DNA of 60,124 nt. Origin: a virus. Made by a program: the position numbers and the translations under genes. This document shows, in pieces, positions 41,386 through 49,763 of the stretch. The stretch covers positions 1 through 60,124 of IMG/VR virus record IMGVR_UViG_3300045993_000895. One strand, 5' to 3'. Under the pieces are notes generated by a model. The model searched no databases, was not told where the DNA came from, and saw only the letters and a program-made list of their open reading frames with translations. Each line of letters starts with the position of its first letter. The first letter of the stretch is position 1.

Positions 41386-42747
41386 CTAGATCCTGGTAGG
41401 TTTCTTCCAAAACGTCAAGTCGAAGGACTTGCCCATGATCCTGATGGCGGAGAACTCGCCCCGGATGTTGTCCCACGCACGCGCGACGCCGGTGATCGCG
41501 TCCTCGCGCGTCAGGTCACTGGTTGGCGCACCGATCACGAGCTGATCCGCTCCCTGATTCCTCCGGTGCTTGTCCTCGATCCTGTTCTTGACGGTCTGGT
41601 GATCTGCGTCGCGCTTCTCGATGCCGGTCAACTCGACCCGATTGAGATCGACGTTGCCGCGCGGCGGATTCACAGCTGCGTCGTGACTTCGCCGGCCGCC
41701 CGGTTCCGGCCTCAGGAAGACCTCGTTGCCCTGGTTGGCGAGTTGCTTGGCTACTTTGATCGTCTCTGGAGGAGCGCTGGCGAGTCCGCCGCCATCGCGG
41801 ACCGGTACGGCGTCGCCGGGCTCCATCTTCCAGAACGGCTGCGCAGCGCCGGGCGGAGGCCTCCCATCGTGGAACTCTGGCGTCGGCACGGCCGCCTTAT
41901 CCCACACGTCCTTCCACGCCACGCACGCGCACGCGCAGTTCGGATGAACCGGCGGCGTCATCACCGTCCCGCCGCCGGGCACCTTGAACGGCTCGCCCGT
42001 GTCGACGGTCTGGTCGTGCATCTGCCGGCACACCGGACAGGTCCGGCGCTCCGAGAGCGCCGAAGACCAGCGCCGGCGGAGCTTCGGGTCCTGCGCCGCC
42101 GCCTGATCCAGGTGGGCGTTGAAGGTGACGTTGTAGCTCGAAACTAACTCGGTCCTGACGATCCGCTCCGCGAAGTACGCCGTCGGCGGGACCATCTCCC
42201 GGCCCATCTTCACGGTGCGGAGCGGCTGGAGGTAGTCCTTGAAGATCCTGTTCCGCGTCTCGAACAGCGACTCCTGCGCCTGGAGGCTGATCGCCATGCG
42301 TTGCTGCATCCCGCGGATCAACTCGTTGCCGTAGCGGTCGACGCTCGACTTGAACTGCGGGAGGAGCAGCGTCTCGCCCTCGCGCATCGCCACGGCGACC
42401 GAGGTCGGCAGCGGGCGGACCGTGCCGCGCCACTGCTTCTGCCCCGCCGCGACCTGCTGGGCGAGGTGCGAGCCGGCCATCCGGTTCGCGATGCCGAGGC
42501 CGTCCACAAGCTGCCCGGTCATCCGGCCGTCCATCGTCTCGATGCCGGCCTCGATCTGGAGCAGCGCGTTCCGGTAGTGCTGCGCCGTGAATCGGTCGCC
42601 GCGCCCGGTGTCCTCCAGGATCTCCAGCCGCTGGAGCAGATCGGCGCGCGTCTCCCGGTAGAGCCGCAGCACCGCGGCGACGCGCTCGGCCGTGAGGCCC
42701 TGCATCTCCTCAGACTGCCGCGCGAGAAGCTCCTCGACGGTGAGCAC
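41386..42747 (-). CDS. MuF head morphogenesis protein with C-terminal toxin-like domain
   Basis: 453 residues in three parts. Residues about 1-185 are helical and probably sit with the portal. Residues about 190-290 are the Mu gpF/SPP1 gp7 domain, with ERIVRTELVSSYNVTFNAH, RRTCPVCRQMHD and PPVHPNCACACVAW. Residues about 325-453 do not belong to the head family: LANQGNEVFLRPE, RVELTGIEKRDADHQTVKNR, QLVIGAPTSDLT and an AIRIMGKSFDLTFW end. This matches the layout of CdiA-type C-terminal tRNA nuclease toxins. A small gene follows immediately, as with toxin-immunity pairs. The toxin activity is inference. Confidence 0.75.
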   Translation of the reverse strand: MLTVEELLARQSEEMQGLTAERVAAVLRLYRETRADLLQRLEILEDTGRGDRFTAQHYRNALLQIEAGIETMDGRMTGQLVDGLGIANRMAGSHLAQQVAAGQKQWRGTVRPLPTSVAVAMREGETLLLPQFKSSVDRYGNELIRGMQQRMAISLQAQESLFETRNRIFKDYLQPLRTVKMGREMVPPTAYFAERIVRTELVSSYNVTFNAHLDQAAAQDPKLRRRWSSALSERRTCPVCRQMHDQTVDTGEPFKVPGGGTVMTPPVHPNCACACVAWKDVWDKAAVPTPEFHDGRPPPGAAQPFWKMEPGDAVPVRDGGGLASAPPETIKVAKQLANQGNEVFLRPEPGGRRSHDAAVNPPRGNVDLNRVELTGIEKRDADHQTVKNRIEDKHRRNQGADQLVIGAPTSDLTREDAITGVARAWDNIRGEFSAIRIMGKSFDLTFWKKPTRI

Positions 42748-42756
42748 GGGGACCGC

Positions 42757-43938
42757 CTACGAGAACAGGAGGGGGAGCTGCTCCCGTTGGTCGGGTGGGA
42801 GGAACGGCTCGACCGTGGAAGTGGACGCCACCGCGGCCCGCTGGCGAGCTACGAACTCGGCGTCCTCCCGGGCGCGGCGCGCCTTTGCGTCTTCCGCCGC
42901 CTGCGCGGCCGCCGCCTTCGCGTGCGCTGCCGCGGTCTTCTCCTCGGCCACCCTGCGGCGGAGGCGCTGGTACTCGTCGAAGGCGGCCGACACGGCTTGG
43001 TGCTCCGGGCTGCGGGGCTCCTTGAGCGCGAGGTTGGTCGAGTCAGCGACGAGCCAGACCGCATCGGGCCGACCGATCGACTTCGATCGGAAGTGATCCA
43101 TGTGGCCGCGGCCCGTTCGCCTGCCGTCCGGCGTGATGAGAACGGTCTGCCTGTCCACGGGACAGCAGCCGCCATAGAAGCGCGCCACGACCGCATACGC
43201 CTCGTCCGTGGTCTTCTTCGTGGGGGGATCGGGCGGCTTCGCCTCGTCGTCGTGCTGGCGGAGTTGCTCCTTCAGCGCGTCCATCTCCGCCCGCAACTGC
43301 GCGGCGACGGCATCCACGTCGGACTTGTCGGCCTTCTGCTCCAGCACCCCGTCGAGGTATTCGGTCGTCGGCATCAGACGCAGCCTCGCGGCGATCACGT
43401 CCCGGAGATCGTCCGCCCTCTTTTGCCTGCCGAGGATCTGCTGATTGCTCTCGATCAGTTCGGCGAAGATGTCGCGCTGCTCGCGGGCTTCCTTTGCGGC
43501 CTCGGCCGTAACGAGCGCCACCGGAGAGCCGCGGAATCCTGCATCCAGGATCTTCGCGCCCATCCGCTGCAGGCGACCCATCGCCTCGCGCAGGCCGGGG
43601 TCGGAGATCGCGCTCGCGTCAAGCGTCTCCGCCCAGACGGCCACCAGCTCGGCAGGCAGGCACGCCATCCGGTAGCTCTTGCCGTCAGCACCAGTTGTGC
43701 GGCACTGCCGCACGACTGAATTACCCAAATCATCACGCGCCCATGCGGCCGTCTTGATCCTCTCAAGCTGCGCCGACACGCCCAGACCAAACCGCTCACT
43801 GAGGCGCTTGATGACCACGCCGATCCAGCCATCGGGCTCTCGGACGGTCTGGAAGTCCGCTCCGTCGACCTGGACGGTGACGAGCGAAGCGCCGCCTGTC
43901 GCGCCCGCCAGGGCCGCGTTCGTGTTCTGGTTTGGCAT
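42757..43938 (-). CDS. Antirepressor-like protein fused to HNH-like domain
   Basis: 393 residues. Residues about 15-130 (VTVQVDGADFQTVREPDGWI, then VIKRLSERFGLGVSAQLERI, a late YRMACLPAEL) match the P22 antirepressor N-terminal domain. The middle is coiled coil. Residues about 255-300 (GGCCPVDRQ, then HMDHFRSKSIGRP, then ADSTNLAL) resemble an HNH nuclease with Cys pair and H-x-D-H. The C-terminus is a long Ala/Arg coiled coil. Such a protein between portal and MuF genes is unusual: antirepressors normally sit in early regions, so it looks like an inserted moron. Function in lysogeny is inferred. Confidence 0.65.
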   Translation of the reverse strand: MPNQNTNAALAGATGGASLVTVQVDGADFQTVREPDGWIGVVIKRLSERFGLGVSAQLERIKTAAWARDDLGNSVVRQCRTTGADGKSYRMACLPAELVAVWAETLDASAISDPGLREAMGRLQRMGAKILDAGFRGSPVALVTAEAAKEAREQRDIFAELIESNQQILGRQKRADDLRDVIAARLRLMPTTEYLDGVLEQKADKSDVDAVAAQLRAEMDALKEQLRQHDDEAKPPDPPTKKTTDEAYAVVARFYGGCCPVDRQTVLITPDGRRTGRGHMDHFRSKSIGRPDAVWLVADSTNLALKEPRSPEHQAVSAAFDEYQRLRRRVAEEKTAAAHAKAAAAQAAEDAKARRAREDAEFVARQRAAVASTSTVEPFLPPDQREQLPLLFS

Positions 43939-43956
43939 GGAGTTTTCCCGTCCGAA

Positions 43957-45549
43957 CTACGTCGCGACCCTGGCCCCGGCGTTGTCTCCGCCGCGCTTCG
44001 GCGGCCCGCCGGTCATCCCGCTCGCGCGCTGCCCGGCGTCGAAGCCGGAGGCGTCGGAGCCGCCGGATGCCCCGCCCGCGCCGATGTCCTGGGCGACGCC
44101 GCCGCCGGAGGCGTGGAGGCCGCCGGACACGACGAGCCCGGGCTGAGCCCCGGTGTCGATCGCCTCGGCGATCTCCTCCCGGATCTGGTTCAGATCCTGC
44201 TCCGGCATATCGGGCAGGAGCGCCGTGACGGCCTTCATGTACATCGCCTTGGCGAAGGTCTTGGACGGGACGTTCAGCCCCGCCGCCGTCTGCACCTCTT
44301 TGAGCACCTCGCCGGTCGAGTCGATCGAGAAGTTGTCGGCGGGCTTCACGGCCCAGGCGATCTTCTCCCCGCGCCCGGAGGAGACGAGCGACAAGATCTG
44401 CTCGCGGGCCCGCGCCTCGTACTGCGCTAACGCCGAGAGGATGACCTCGGTCGAGCTTCGGTCGTGGCGCTTGCTCTCGCCGCTGCTCTTTTGCGCCGAG
44501 CCGTCGTGCGCCTGCGCCATCTGGTGGACGACCCGGTAGAGTTCGTCCTTGAGTTCGGTGACCCGCTTCTGGAGCGCGTCGGCGAAGGTGCCCTTGGGTT
44601 CCAGGTAGAACACGTCGTCGGTCGGGTCGATGCGGATCCCGTAGCCGTTGCCGAACGTCTTGCCGTCGAGGTCGTCCGAGAGGGTCTTGAGGACGACCGT
44701 CGCGTGGGCGGCGACGTAGCACATCCAGGCGAACGAGCAGCGGGCGTTGAACATCTCGATCACCTGACTCGCGGTCTTCCCGAGCAGGTAGAGCCCGTCC
44801 GGCAGCGCCAGATCGACGAGCGGGACGGCGCCGAAGGAGTGCCGGCCCTCGCCGACAAGCTGCGCCTCGTCGTCGCCGCGGGGCTCCTGGCCCGGCTTCG
44901 TCTGCTGCCAGGACCACCGCTTCCATCCGGCGGCGGAGTAGGCGGTCCAGGTGATCACCTCCAGCCCGCGGGGCTGCTCGGGATCGACCCGGGACGCCGA
45001 GACGGAGCGGACGATCGCCCAGCGGAGGCCGCCGTCGTCGTCCAGTTCCCAATCGACGACCGCTTCGGCCGGCAGCGGAACGAGGTAGGCGCGGCGGAGG
45101 CCGGCGTCGTCCTCGTCCCTCATGCTGGCGGGCTCGGACTCGCCGGGGCGCTCCGGCAACTCGACGAGCACCCAGCCGTGCGAGGTGATCATCGCATCGC
45201 GGAGTCGGCCGGCCATGAACTGGTTGAGGTCCGAGCCCTGCACGTCGCAGTTCTCGGTGAAGTCCGACCAGAAGGCGTCGCGCTCCTCGGGCTCGCTCGT
45301 GACCTCGCACTCGGCGGTCTGGAAGCCGGCGACGAAGAAGTCGACGATGCCGGAGGCGTGGTTGACGTAGTGCGCGCGCTTCTTGCGGGCGTCGTACTGG
45401 CGCCCGGGCTCGCTCGCGCCCCTGTGGAGCAGCAGCGAGATCACCGGCTCGGACAGCATGGCCTTCCCGCCGGCGTAGAGCGCGCGGTGGATGAGCCACT
45501 CCTGCGCGTCGTAGCTCGGGTGGCGCTGGTCGAGGACGGAGATCTTCAT
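43957..45549 (-). CDS. Portal protein
   Basis: 530 residues in the terminase-portal-head order. YAGGKAMLSEPVISLLLHRG near the start, HASGIVDFFVAGFQTAECEV, WVLVELPERPGES and YLVPLPAEAVVDWELD fit the wing of portal proteins; the stem/crown helices include VIEMFNARCSFAWMCYVAAH and VTELKDELYRVVHQMAQAHD. The C-terminus is a Gly/Ala/Ser-rich tail (about 470-530). It forms the head vertex ring and DNA channel. Confidence 0.8.
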   Translation of the reverse strand: MKISVLDQRHPSYDAQEWLIHRALYAGGKAMLSEPVISLLLHRGASEPGRQYDARKKRAHYVNHASGIVDFFVAGFQTAECEVTSEPEERDAFWSDFTENCDVQGSDLNQFMAGRLRDAMITSHGWVLVELPERPGESEPASMRDEDDAGLRRAYLVPLPAEAVVDWELDDDGGLRWAIVRSVSASRVDPEQPRGLEVITWTAYSAAGWKRWSWQQTKPGQEPRGDDEAQLVGEGRHSFGAVPLVDLALPDGLYLLGKTASQVIEMFNARCSFAWMCYVAAHATVVLKTLSDDLDGKTFGNGYGIRIDPTDDVFYLEPKGTFADALQKRVTELKDELYRVVHQMAQAHDGSAQKSSGESKRHDRSSTEVILSALAQYEARAREQILSLVSSGRGEKIAWAVKPADNFSIDSTGEVLKEVQTAAGLNVPSKTFAKAMYMKAVTALLPDMPEQDLNQIREEIAEAIDTGAQPGLVVSGGLHASGGGVAQDIGAGGASGGSDASGFDAGQRASGMTGGPPKRGGDNAGARVAT

Positions 45550-45556
45550 GGCAGTC

Positions 45557-46060
45557 CTACATCGCGCCGAGCGTGATCTTCGTGCTGCTCGCCGCCTTCG
45601 CGATGTGCGCGTTGTAGGCGGTCTTCAGGGCGTTCCCGAGGGCGATGGAGGTCGCGAGGTCGATCGCGTTCGCCGTGGCGACGGTGCCCGCGTCGTTGTT
45701 GATGTGGACGCCGGCCTGCGCGCAGTGGGCGTTGTAGGCGGTCTTGATGGCGGTGAGGAGCGTGTTCGCGGTCGCCTGATCGACGGCGGTCGCGGCGGCG
45801 ACGACGTTGGTGGCGTCGGCGGCGATGTGCGCGTCGGCGAGCGCGATGTGGGCGTTGTACTCGGCCTTCAGCGCGTTCGCCATCACGAGGACGGTCGGGA
45901 GGTCCGCCGCGGTCGGCGAGGCGTCGGTCGTCGCGTTGTTGTCGAGGTGGACCAGCGACGCCCGGTTCTTGAGGTCGTTCCGGTGGGCGTTGTGCTGGGC
46001 GACGAGCGCCTGGATCACGGGGTCGAAGCTGTCGATGTTGCGAACGAGAGAGTCGGACAT
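45557..46060 (-). CDS. Triple-repeat YNAH protein, probable virion component
   Basis: 167 residues. Three imperfect units of about 45 residues end ALKAEYNAHIALADAHIAAD, AIKTAYNAHCAQAGVHINND and ALKTAYNAHIAKA. The YNAH-x6-H-x3-D pattern recurs in head-region proteins of many phages, often called head decoration or structural. The histidine and Asp spacing may bind metal. It is encoded directly upstream of the portal gene. Confidence 0.65.
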   Translation of the reverse strand: MSDSLVRNIDSFDPVIQALVAQHNAHRNDLKNRASLVHLDNNATTDASPTAADLPTVLVMANALKAEYNAHIALADAHIAADATNVVAAATAVDQATANTLLTAIKTAYNAHCAQAGVHINNDAGTVATANAIDLATSIALGNALKTAYNAHIAKAASSTKITLGAM

Positions 46061-46079
46061 TGTGGGCTCCTGCGGTGGG

Positions 46080-46571
46080 CTACTTCTTGCCCGGGGACGA
46101 GTCGAGCTTCTGGTTGGCGGCCAGTGCCGGCAGCCGGGGGATCGAGGGGCTGGAGTCGCCGCGGAGGTACTCGACGACGGCGATGATGTGGTCGTTCTGG
46201 CTGCGCTGGTACTGCTGCTCGGTCTGGATCGCGGCGAAGATGCCGCGCTCCTCGTGGATGTGGTCGCGGAGGGCGGAGGCCTGCTGAGCGCCGGCCTGCT
46301 GGATCGCCTCGGCGACAGCGTTACGGGTCCGGCCGGCCGCTTCTTTCGAGTGGAGGTCGATGGCCTCTCGCGCCTCTGCCGCCGCGGTCCGCTTCACCCA
46401 GCCCTGCACCGTCAAGTACGAGACGATGACGGAGCCGGCGGCGGTTCCGATCGCGACGAGGCCGCCCAGCACCCATGCGATCTGGGACGGGGTCGATGAC
46501 ATCCCCTGCGCGATCATGGCCGCGCCAGAGGTTGCCAGCGAGGCGGCGAAGATCTTTGTCGGGGCGATCAT
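46080..46571 (-). CDS. Membrane-anchored coiled-coil protein
   Basis: 163 residues. The hydrophobic segment IAWVLGGLVAIGTAAGSVIV (about 31-50) is the clearest span; residues 1-25 are also weakly hydrophobic. The rest is a charged coiled coil, QGWVKRTAAAEAREAIDLHS then IFAAIQTEQQYQRSQNDHII. It could be a spanin- or holin-like membrane protein, but no lysis motif is recognised. A lysis-like membrane protein between terminase and portal genes would be misplaced in this genome. Confidence 0.6.
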   Translation of the reverse strand: MIAPTKIFAASLATSGAAMIAQGMSSTPSQIAWVLGGLVAIGTAAGSVIVSYLTVQGWVKRTAAAEAREAIDLHSKEAAGRTRNAVAEAIQQAGAQQASALRDHIHEERGIFAAIQTEQQYQRSQNDHIIAVVEYLRGDSSPSIPRLPALAANQKLDSSPGKK

Positions 46572-46590
46572 CTGCTGCTCCGGTTCGGGA

Positions 46591-48015
46591 TCACCCGAGG
46601 ATTGAGATCGAGTTCTTCAGGGCGCCAGGCCCGGGCGTTGCGAGCACGTCGAATCCGGCTGCTGCGGCGTCGATGAGGTCATCGTGTGCGTCGTGGTTGC
46701 CGGTGAACTCGGCGAGCTCGCCGACCAACACCTCGGCCCACGCGGCGCCTCGAGGGACGAGCACGCGCCCCGCGTTCCACGCCGCAGCGAGTGGCTGGGC
46801 CCTCACGAACTTGTCGCCGCGCGGGGCGAGGACCTGGAGGGCTACGCCGGGACCCTCTAGGTCGGCCTGCCGCATGAAGTCGGCCGAGCCCTTCTCGGTG
46901 CCGGCGGCGTACCAGCGCATCGTCGCGCCCGGATACCTCCGTGCCAGGGTCCGCAGGTCCTTCTTGAAGGCCGGTGCGGCGACCTGCTTACGGATGACGT
47001 CTACGACGTAGAACTTGCCGGCCTTCGCATCCTCGAGCGGACGGCCGAGCGCGTCGATCGCCGGCGGCGGGCGCCCAAGCACGATCGCGACCGAGTAGTC
47101 GGCTTGGCTCTTCGCCGTGTAGGCGAGGTCGACGCCGATCGAGTACCGGAGGCCGGACTTCGGGACGTCCTCGCAGAGCGTTGCGTCGGTGAAGACCGAT
47201 CCGCCGCGGGGACGGGGCTCGCCCTGGTAGAGGGATGCGAAGATGTACTCGCCGACGTCTCGTCGCACGTCGGCGAGAAACTCCGCCGACCTACCGGAGG
47301 GCCAGAGCGCAGTGCCGTCGTCAGAGATGGCCGGCAGGTTGATGCGCCGCCAGTTGCGGCCGGCGAGTCGGCCAGACAGGTCGTCGCTATGCCACCGGGT
47401 CTGGACCACGATCACCGAGGCGCCAGGGTGAACGCGGGTCAGGGCGACCGTCTTGAACCACTCGTCCGTCCGCTCCCGCATGACGGAGCTGTTGGCATCG
47501 ACGGAGTTCTTGACGGGGTCGTCTACGAGCAGAACGCCGTCGATCGGCTTGCCGGTGAGGGGACCCCCGATGCCAGCAGCGACCACGCCGCCGCCTTGGG
47601 GCGTCTGCCACCTTGTCCGGTTGCCGGTCCACTTGAGCCCGGCCCGGTCGGCGATCCGCTGGAGCTCCTCGTTCTGTTGCTCTGCGAAGGTCGCCTCATA
47701 GGTGGCGTAGCCGTGCCTCTTGGCTGGGTTCCGCCGTAGCATCCAGATCAGGGCGTGCATGCACGCCTGCGACTTGCCGTGCTGCGGCGGAGCCGAGACG
47801 GTGGCGCGAACCGGCTCCGTCTCTGCCGCCTGCAGAAGGTCGATCAAGGGCTTCAAGTGCCGGGGCGCTTGCAGCCGGGGCGACACGCGCGGGATGAAGT
47901 CGAGGAGCGACTCCGTGAGCCGCCTCAACTCAAGCAGCGCCTCCGGCCGTACCCTCGCGAGGGCCCGCGCCCGCTTGTGCGGCGGCAGCGCCGCCAGACG
48001 TGAGCGCAGGTCCAT
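46591..48015 (-). CDS. Terminase large subunit
   Basis: 474 residues with ATPase and nuclease parts. Walker A-like SAPPQHGKSQACMH (residues about 78-91), Walker B GVLLVDDPVKNS, then VIVVQTRWHSDDLSGRL as motif III. The nuclease part has SIGVDLAYTAKSQADYSVAI (acidic residue after a strand) and NHDDLIDAAAAGF. It translocates DNA into the prohead and makes the cuts. The start follows the small-subunit stop after three bases. Confidence 0.9.
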   Translation of the reverse strand: MDLRSRLAALPPHKRARALARVRPEALLELRRLTESLLDFIPRVSPRLQAPRHLKPLIDLLQAAETEPVRATVSAPPQHGKSQACMHALIWMLRRNPAKRHGYATYEATFAEQQNEELQRIADRAGLKWTGNRTRWQTPQGGGVVAAGIGGPLTGKPIDGVLLVDDPVKNSVDANSSVMRERTDEWFKTVALTRVHPGASVIVVQTRWHSDDLSGRLAGRNWRRINLPAISDDGTALWPSGRSAEFLADVRRDVGEYIFASLYQGEPRPRGGSVFTDATLCEDVPKSGLRYSIGVDLAYTAKSQADYSVAIVLGRPPPAIDALGRPLEDAKAGKFYVVDVIRKQVAAPAFKKDLRTLARRYPGATMRWYAAGTEKGSADFMRQADLEGPGVALQVLAPRGDKFVRAQPLAAAWNAGRVLVPRGAAWAEVLVGELAEFTGNHDAHDDLIDAAAAGFDVLATPGPGALKNSISILG

Positions 48016-48018
48016 CGG

Positions 48019-48498
48019 TCAGTCCTTTGCGCCCTCCTCGGCCTCGATCGAGCGGAGCAACTCGGCCTGTAGAGCGCCCTGGTCGGCCGCTTGATCGCCG
48101 CCGGCTCCAGCCATCTCGAGCCGCCGCGTGTACAGCTCGCGCTGCTCGATGCGCTCCTTGCGATGCTCGGCGATGGCGCGGAGCTGCAGCTCGGGTTCGT
48201 CGGCGAGCTTCTCGAGCAGCTTGGAGAGTCGCTGCTCCATCTCCACCGACCGGGCCTCGAGGCCGGCCATGGCGTCGAGGTCGGGGGCGATCGTCCCAGC
48301 GAGCTTCTCGCGGGCTACGGCATCGGCGATCGGGCGGCGCTCCGCAGTGATCCGGGTCAGCAAGCGGAGGACTGCGGCGGGACTCGCCTTGATGCCGCGC
48401 TCGCTGGTGAGCCACGCCGCGATTTGGCGGGTGCTCAGGCCCTCGCCGGCCTTTGCCATCACCTCCGGCTCAACGTCTGGCGGGATGGCTTTGCGCAT
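48019..48498 (-). CDS. Terminase small subunit, putative
   Basis: 159 residues upstream of the large subunit. An HTH-like N-terminus (GEGLSTRQIAAWLTSERG) precedes coiled coils (about 75-130, LEARSVEMEQRLSKLLEKLA). This is the usual build of small terminases, which bind the packaging site and oligomerise. Family identity is inferred from context. The 340-base region upstream is a plausible place for the packaging or control site. Confidence 0.7.
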   Translation of the reverse strand: MRKAIPPDVEPEVMAKAGEGLSTRQIAAWLTSERGIKASPAAVLRLLTRITAERRPIADAVAREKLAGTIAPDLDAMAGLEARSVEMEQRLSKLLEKLADEPELQLRAIAEHRKERIEQRELYTRRLEMAGAGGDQAADQGALQAELLRSIEAEEGAKD

Positions 48499-48542
48499 GG
48501 TCGCTTCGGTCCTGCGTCAGTTCGCGTCGGTGTGCTTCGGTT

Positions 48543-48737
48543 CTACGCAGCCCTTGCGAGCCGAGCGGCTGCGGGCGGGAAGAGTTCGAGGATCTCGTCG
48601 CGCAGGTTGCGACGTCGAGGAGGAGAGTCGGCCACCTCGGGGGTGGACGCCGGCCGGGGCAACGCGGGGCGGCGGAGCACGCCAGCGCCGACCAGGCGGA
48701 GCACCCTGACGACTGGGGGATCTGCGCGAAGGCCCAT
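48543..48737 (-). CDS. Possible small protein, 64 residues
   Basis: An ORF with a coherent ending (DEILELFPPAAARLARA) but no ribosome site, and its ATG lies within the TATATATA element that may be a promoter -10 box. If that is the promoter, transcription would start inside or after the ATG. Not recognised as a known family. I list it as possible only. Confidence 0.3.
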   Translation of the reverse strand: MGLRADPPVVRVLRLVGAGVLRRPALPRPASTPEVADSPPRRRNLRDEILELFPPAAARLARAA

Positions 48738-48761
48738 ATATATAGGCGGCAAAATGGGGCG

Positions 48762-48796
48762 GGAAGGGCCGCGAAGGAACGGAAGGGCCGCGAAGG
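48762..48796. repeat. Direct repeat near putative late promoter
   Basis: GGAAGGGCCGCGAAGG occurs twice, 19 bases apart (48762-48777 and 48781-48796), immediately upstream (for minus-strand transcription) of TATATATA. A tandem site beside an AT-rich box suggests an activator binding site. Function is inferred. Confidence 0.55.
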
Positions 48797-48835
48797 GGCG
48801 AAAATGCTACCTACACACACAAGACCATTGTCTCG

Positions 48836-49093
48836 CTAGTCCTTGGCGAACTGCTCGAGCGATACCTCCGGGCCCCATCGTGCTCGGAGCGCAGCCACGA
48901 CCTCCGGCCAGTGCTGTTCGAGCTCCCACAGCCACAAGGTCTCGGTCGCCTGCCCTGGACGCCTGATCCCCTGCCGCACCAACATACGCCGCAGCATCTT
49001 GCGGCTCACCCTCACGGGGGCGCCTGGCGGTACGCCATGGTTCAGCAGCCGCAGCAGTCCGCGCACCGACATCATCCTCGGCAGCTCACCCAC
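48836..49093 (-). CDS. Small basic regulator-like protein
   Basis: 85 residues from GTG at 49093, overlapping the upstream gene by eight bases. The sequence is basic and helical (VSRKMLRRMLVRQGIRRPGQ), followed by LWLWELEQHWPEVVAAL. It may be DNA-binding. It stands immediately before the terminase control region, so a role in late expression or packaging is possible. Not recognised. Confidence 0.55.
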   Translation of the reverse strand: MGELPRMMSVRGLLRLLNHGVPPGAPVRVSRKMLRRMLVRQGIRRPGQATETLWLWELEQHWPEVVAALRARWGPEVSLEQFAKD

Positions 49094-49763
49094 GTCGCAC
49101 CCCCACTCGCGCCGCGCGCCAGGCCCGAGAGGCGGCAGCCACGATCGCCCCGGCCTCCCGTGAGATCTCCGCCACGGCCCGCGCGTCGGCCTGCTTGCGC
49201 TTCCGGCTGCTCACCCGCGCCGATAGGCGCACGAGCCACGCCGCGGCCGGATCCTCGGCGAGACGCGCCACGCTCGCCATGCGGTCCATTCCTCGAGCCA
49301 CGATCCCGGACAGCCGCGCTCCGTGCTCACCCGGCTCGTCGAACGCCACGAGCGCCCGCACAGGAGGCTCCACGTAGACCGCCTGGAGCACCTGGACAGC
49401 GCCGGGCGTCCGTCGATGGGCCTCTCGGACGATGCGCTCAACGAAGGCGAGCTGCCGGACCACGGCGAGGTGCCGGTCGTCGATCTCGTAGCCTGACCCC
49501 TCGTGCGACGGCGCTCCCACGAAGATCGGCCCGCAACGGAGCCCCACATCCTCCGTCCAGCCCCCGGTCGTGCTCGTCTTGATCCAGGCCGCCTCCCCTC
49601 GCCCGATCGGCTCGAACATACTCCCCGCTACGATCCCAGCATGGGGGCTCCGGACCCCGACCAACCCGCGCGCCTCCGAGAAGAGCAGGCGGATCGAGTC
49701 GATCTCGGAGCCGGAGAGGCGGTCATCCGATAGCGCTTCGAAAGCTGTTCTGGCTTGCGACAT
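49086..49763 (-). CDS. Unknown 225-residue protein, candidate late regulator
   Basis: Not recognised. The N-terminal half has a small Cys/Gly region (VGLRCGPIFVGAPSHEGSGY); the middle helix reads RHLAVVRQLAFVERIVREAH; the C-terminus is basic (SRKRKQADARAVAEISREAG). It sits between the replication genes and the late genes, where Q- or RinA-like late activators commonly lie. The role is inferred from position only. Start ATG at 49763. Confidence 0.55.
   Translation of the reverse strand: MSQARTAFEALSDDRLSGSEIDSIRLLFSEARGLVGVRSPHAGIVAGSMFEPIGRGEAAWIKTSTTGGWTEDVGLRCGPIFVGAPSHEGSGYEIDDRHLAVVRQLAFVERIVREAHRRTPGAVQVLQAVYVEPPVRALVAFDEPGEHGARLSGIVARGMDRMASVARLAEDPAAAWLVRLSARVSSRKRKQADARAVAEISREAGAIVAAASRAWRAARVGVRRG

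Larger units (their letters stand above)
48499..48835. other. 337-base control region before terminase genes
   Basis: Between the small-terminase start and the next gene there is no confident gene. It holds an AT-rich TATATATA at 48737-48744, a 16-base direct repeat (48762-48777, 48781-48796), and two ACCGAAGC-type repeats (on the minus strand) near the terminase start. A late promoter or pac/cos site could lie here. The possible small ORF is listed separately. Confidence 0.55.

Noticed and set aside
48470-48820. 116-residue minus ORF before the terminase genes
   Set aside because: It overlaps the terminase start and the promoter-like repeats, with no ribosome site or recognisable motif.
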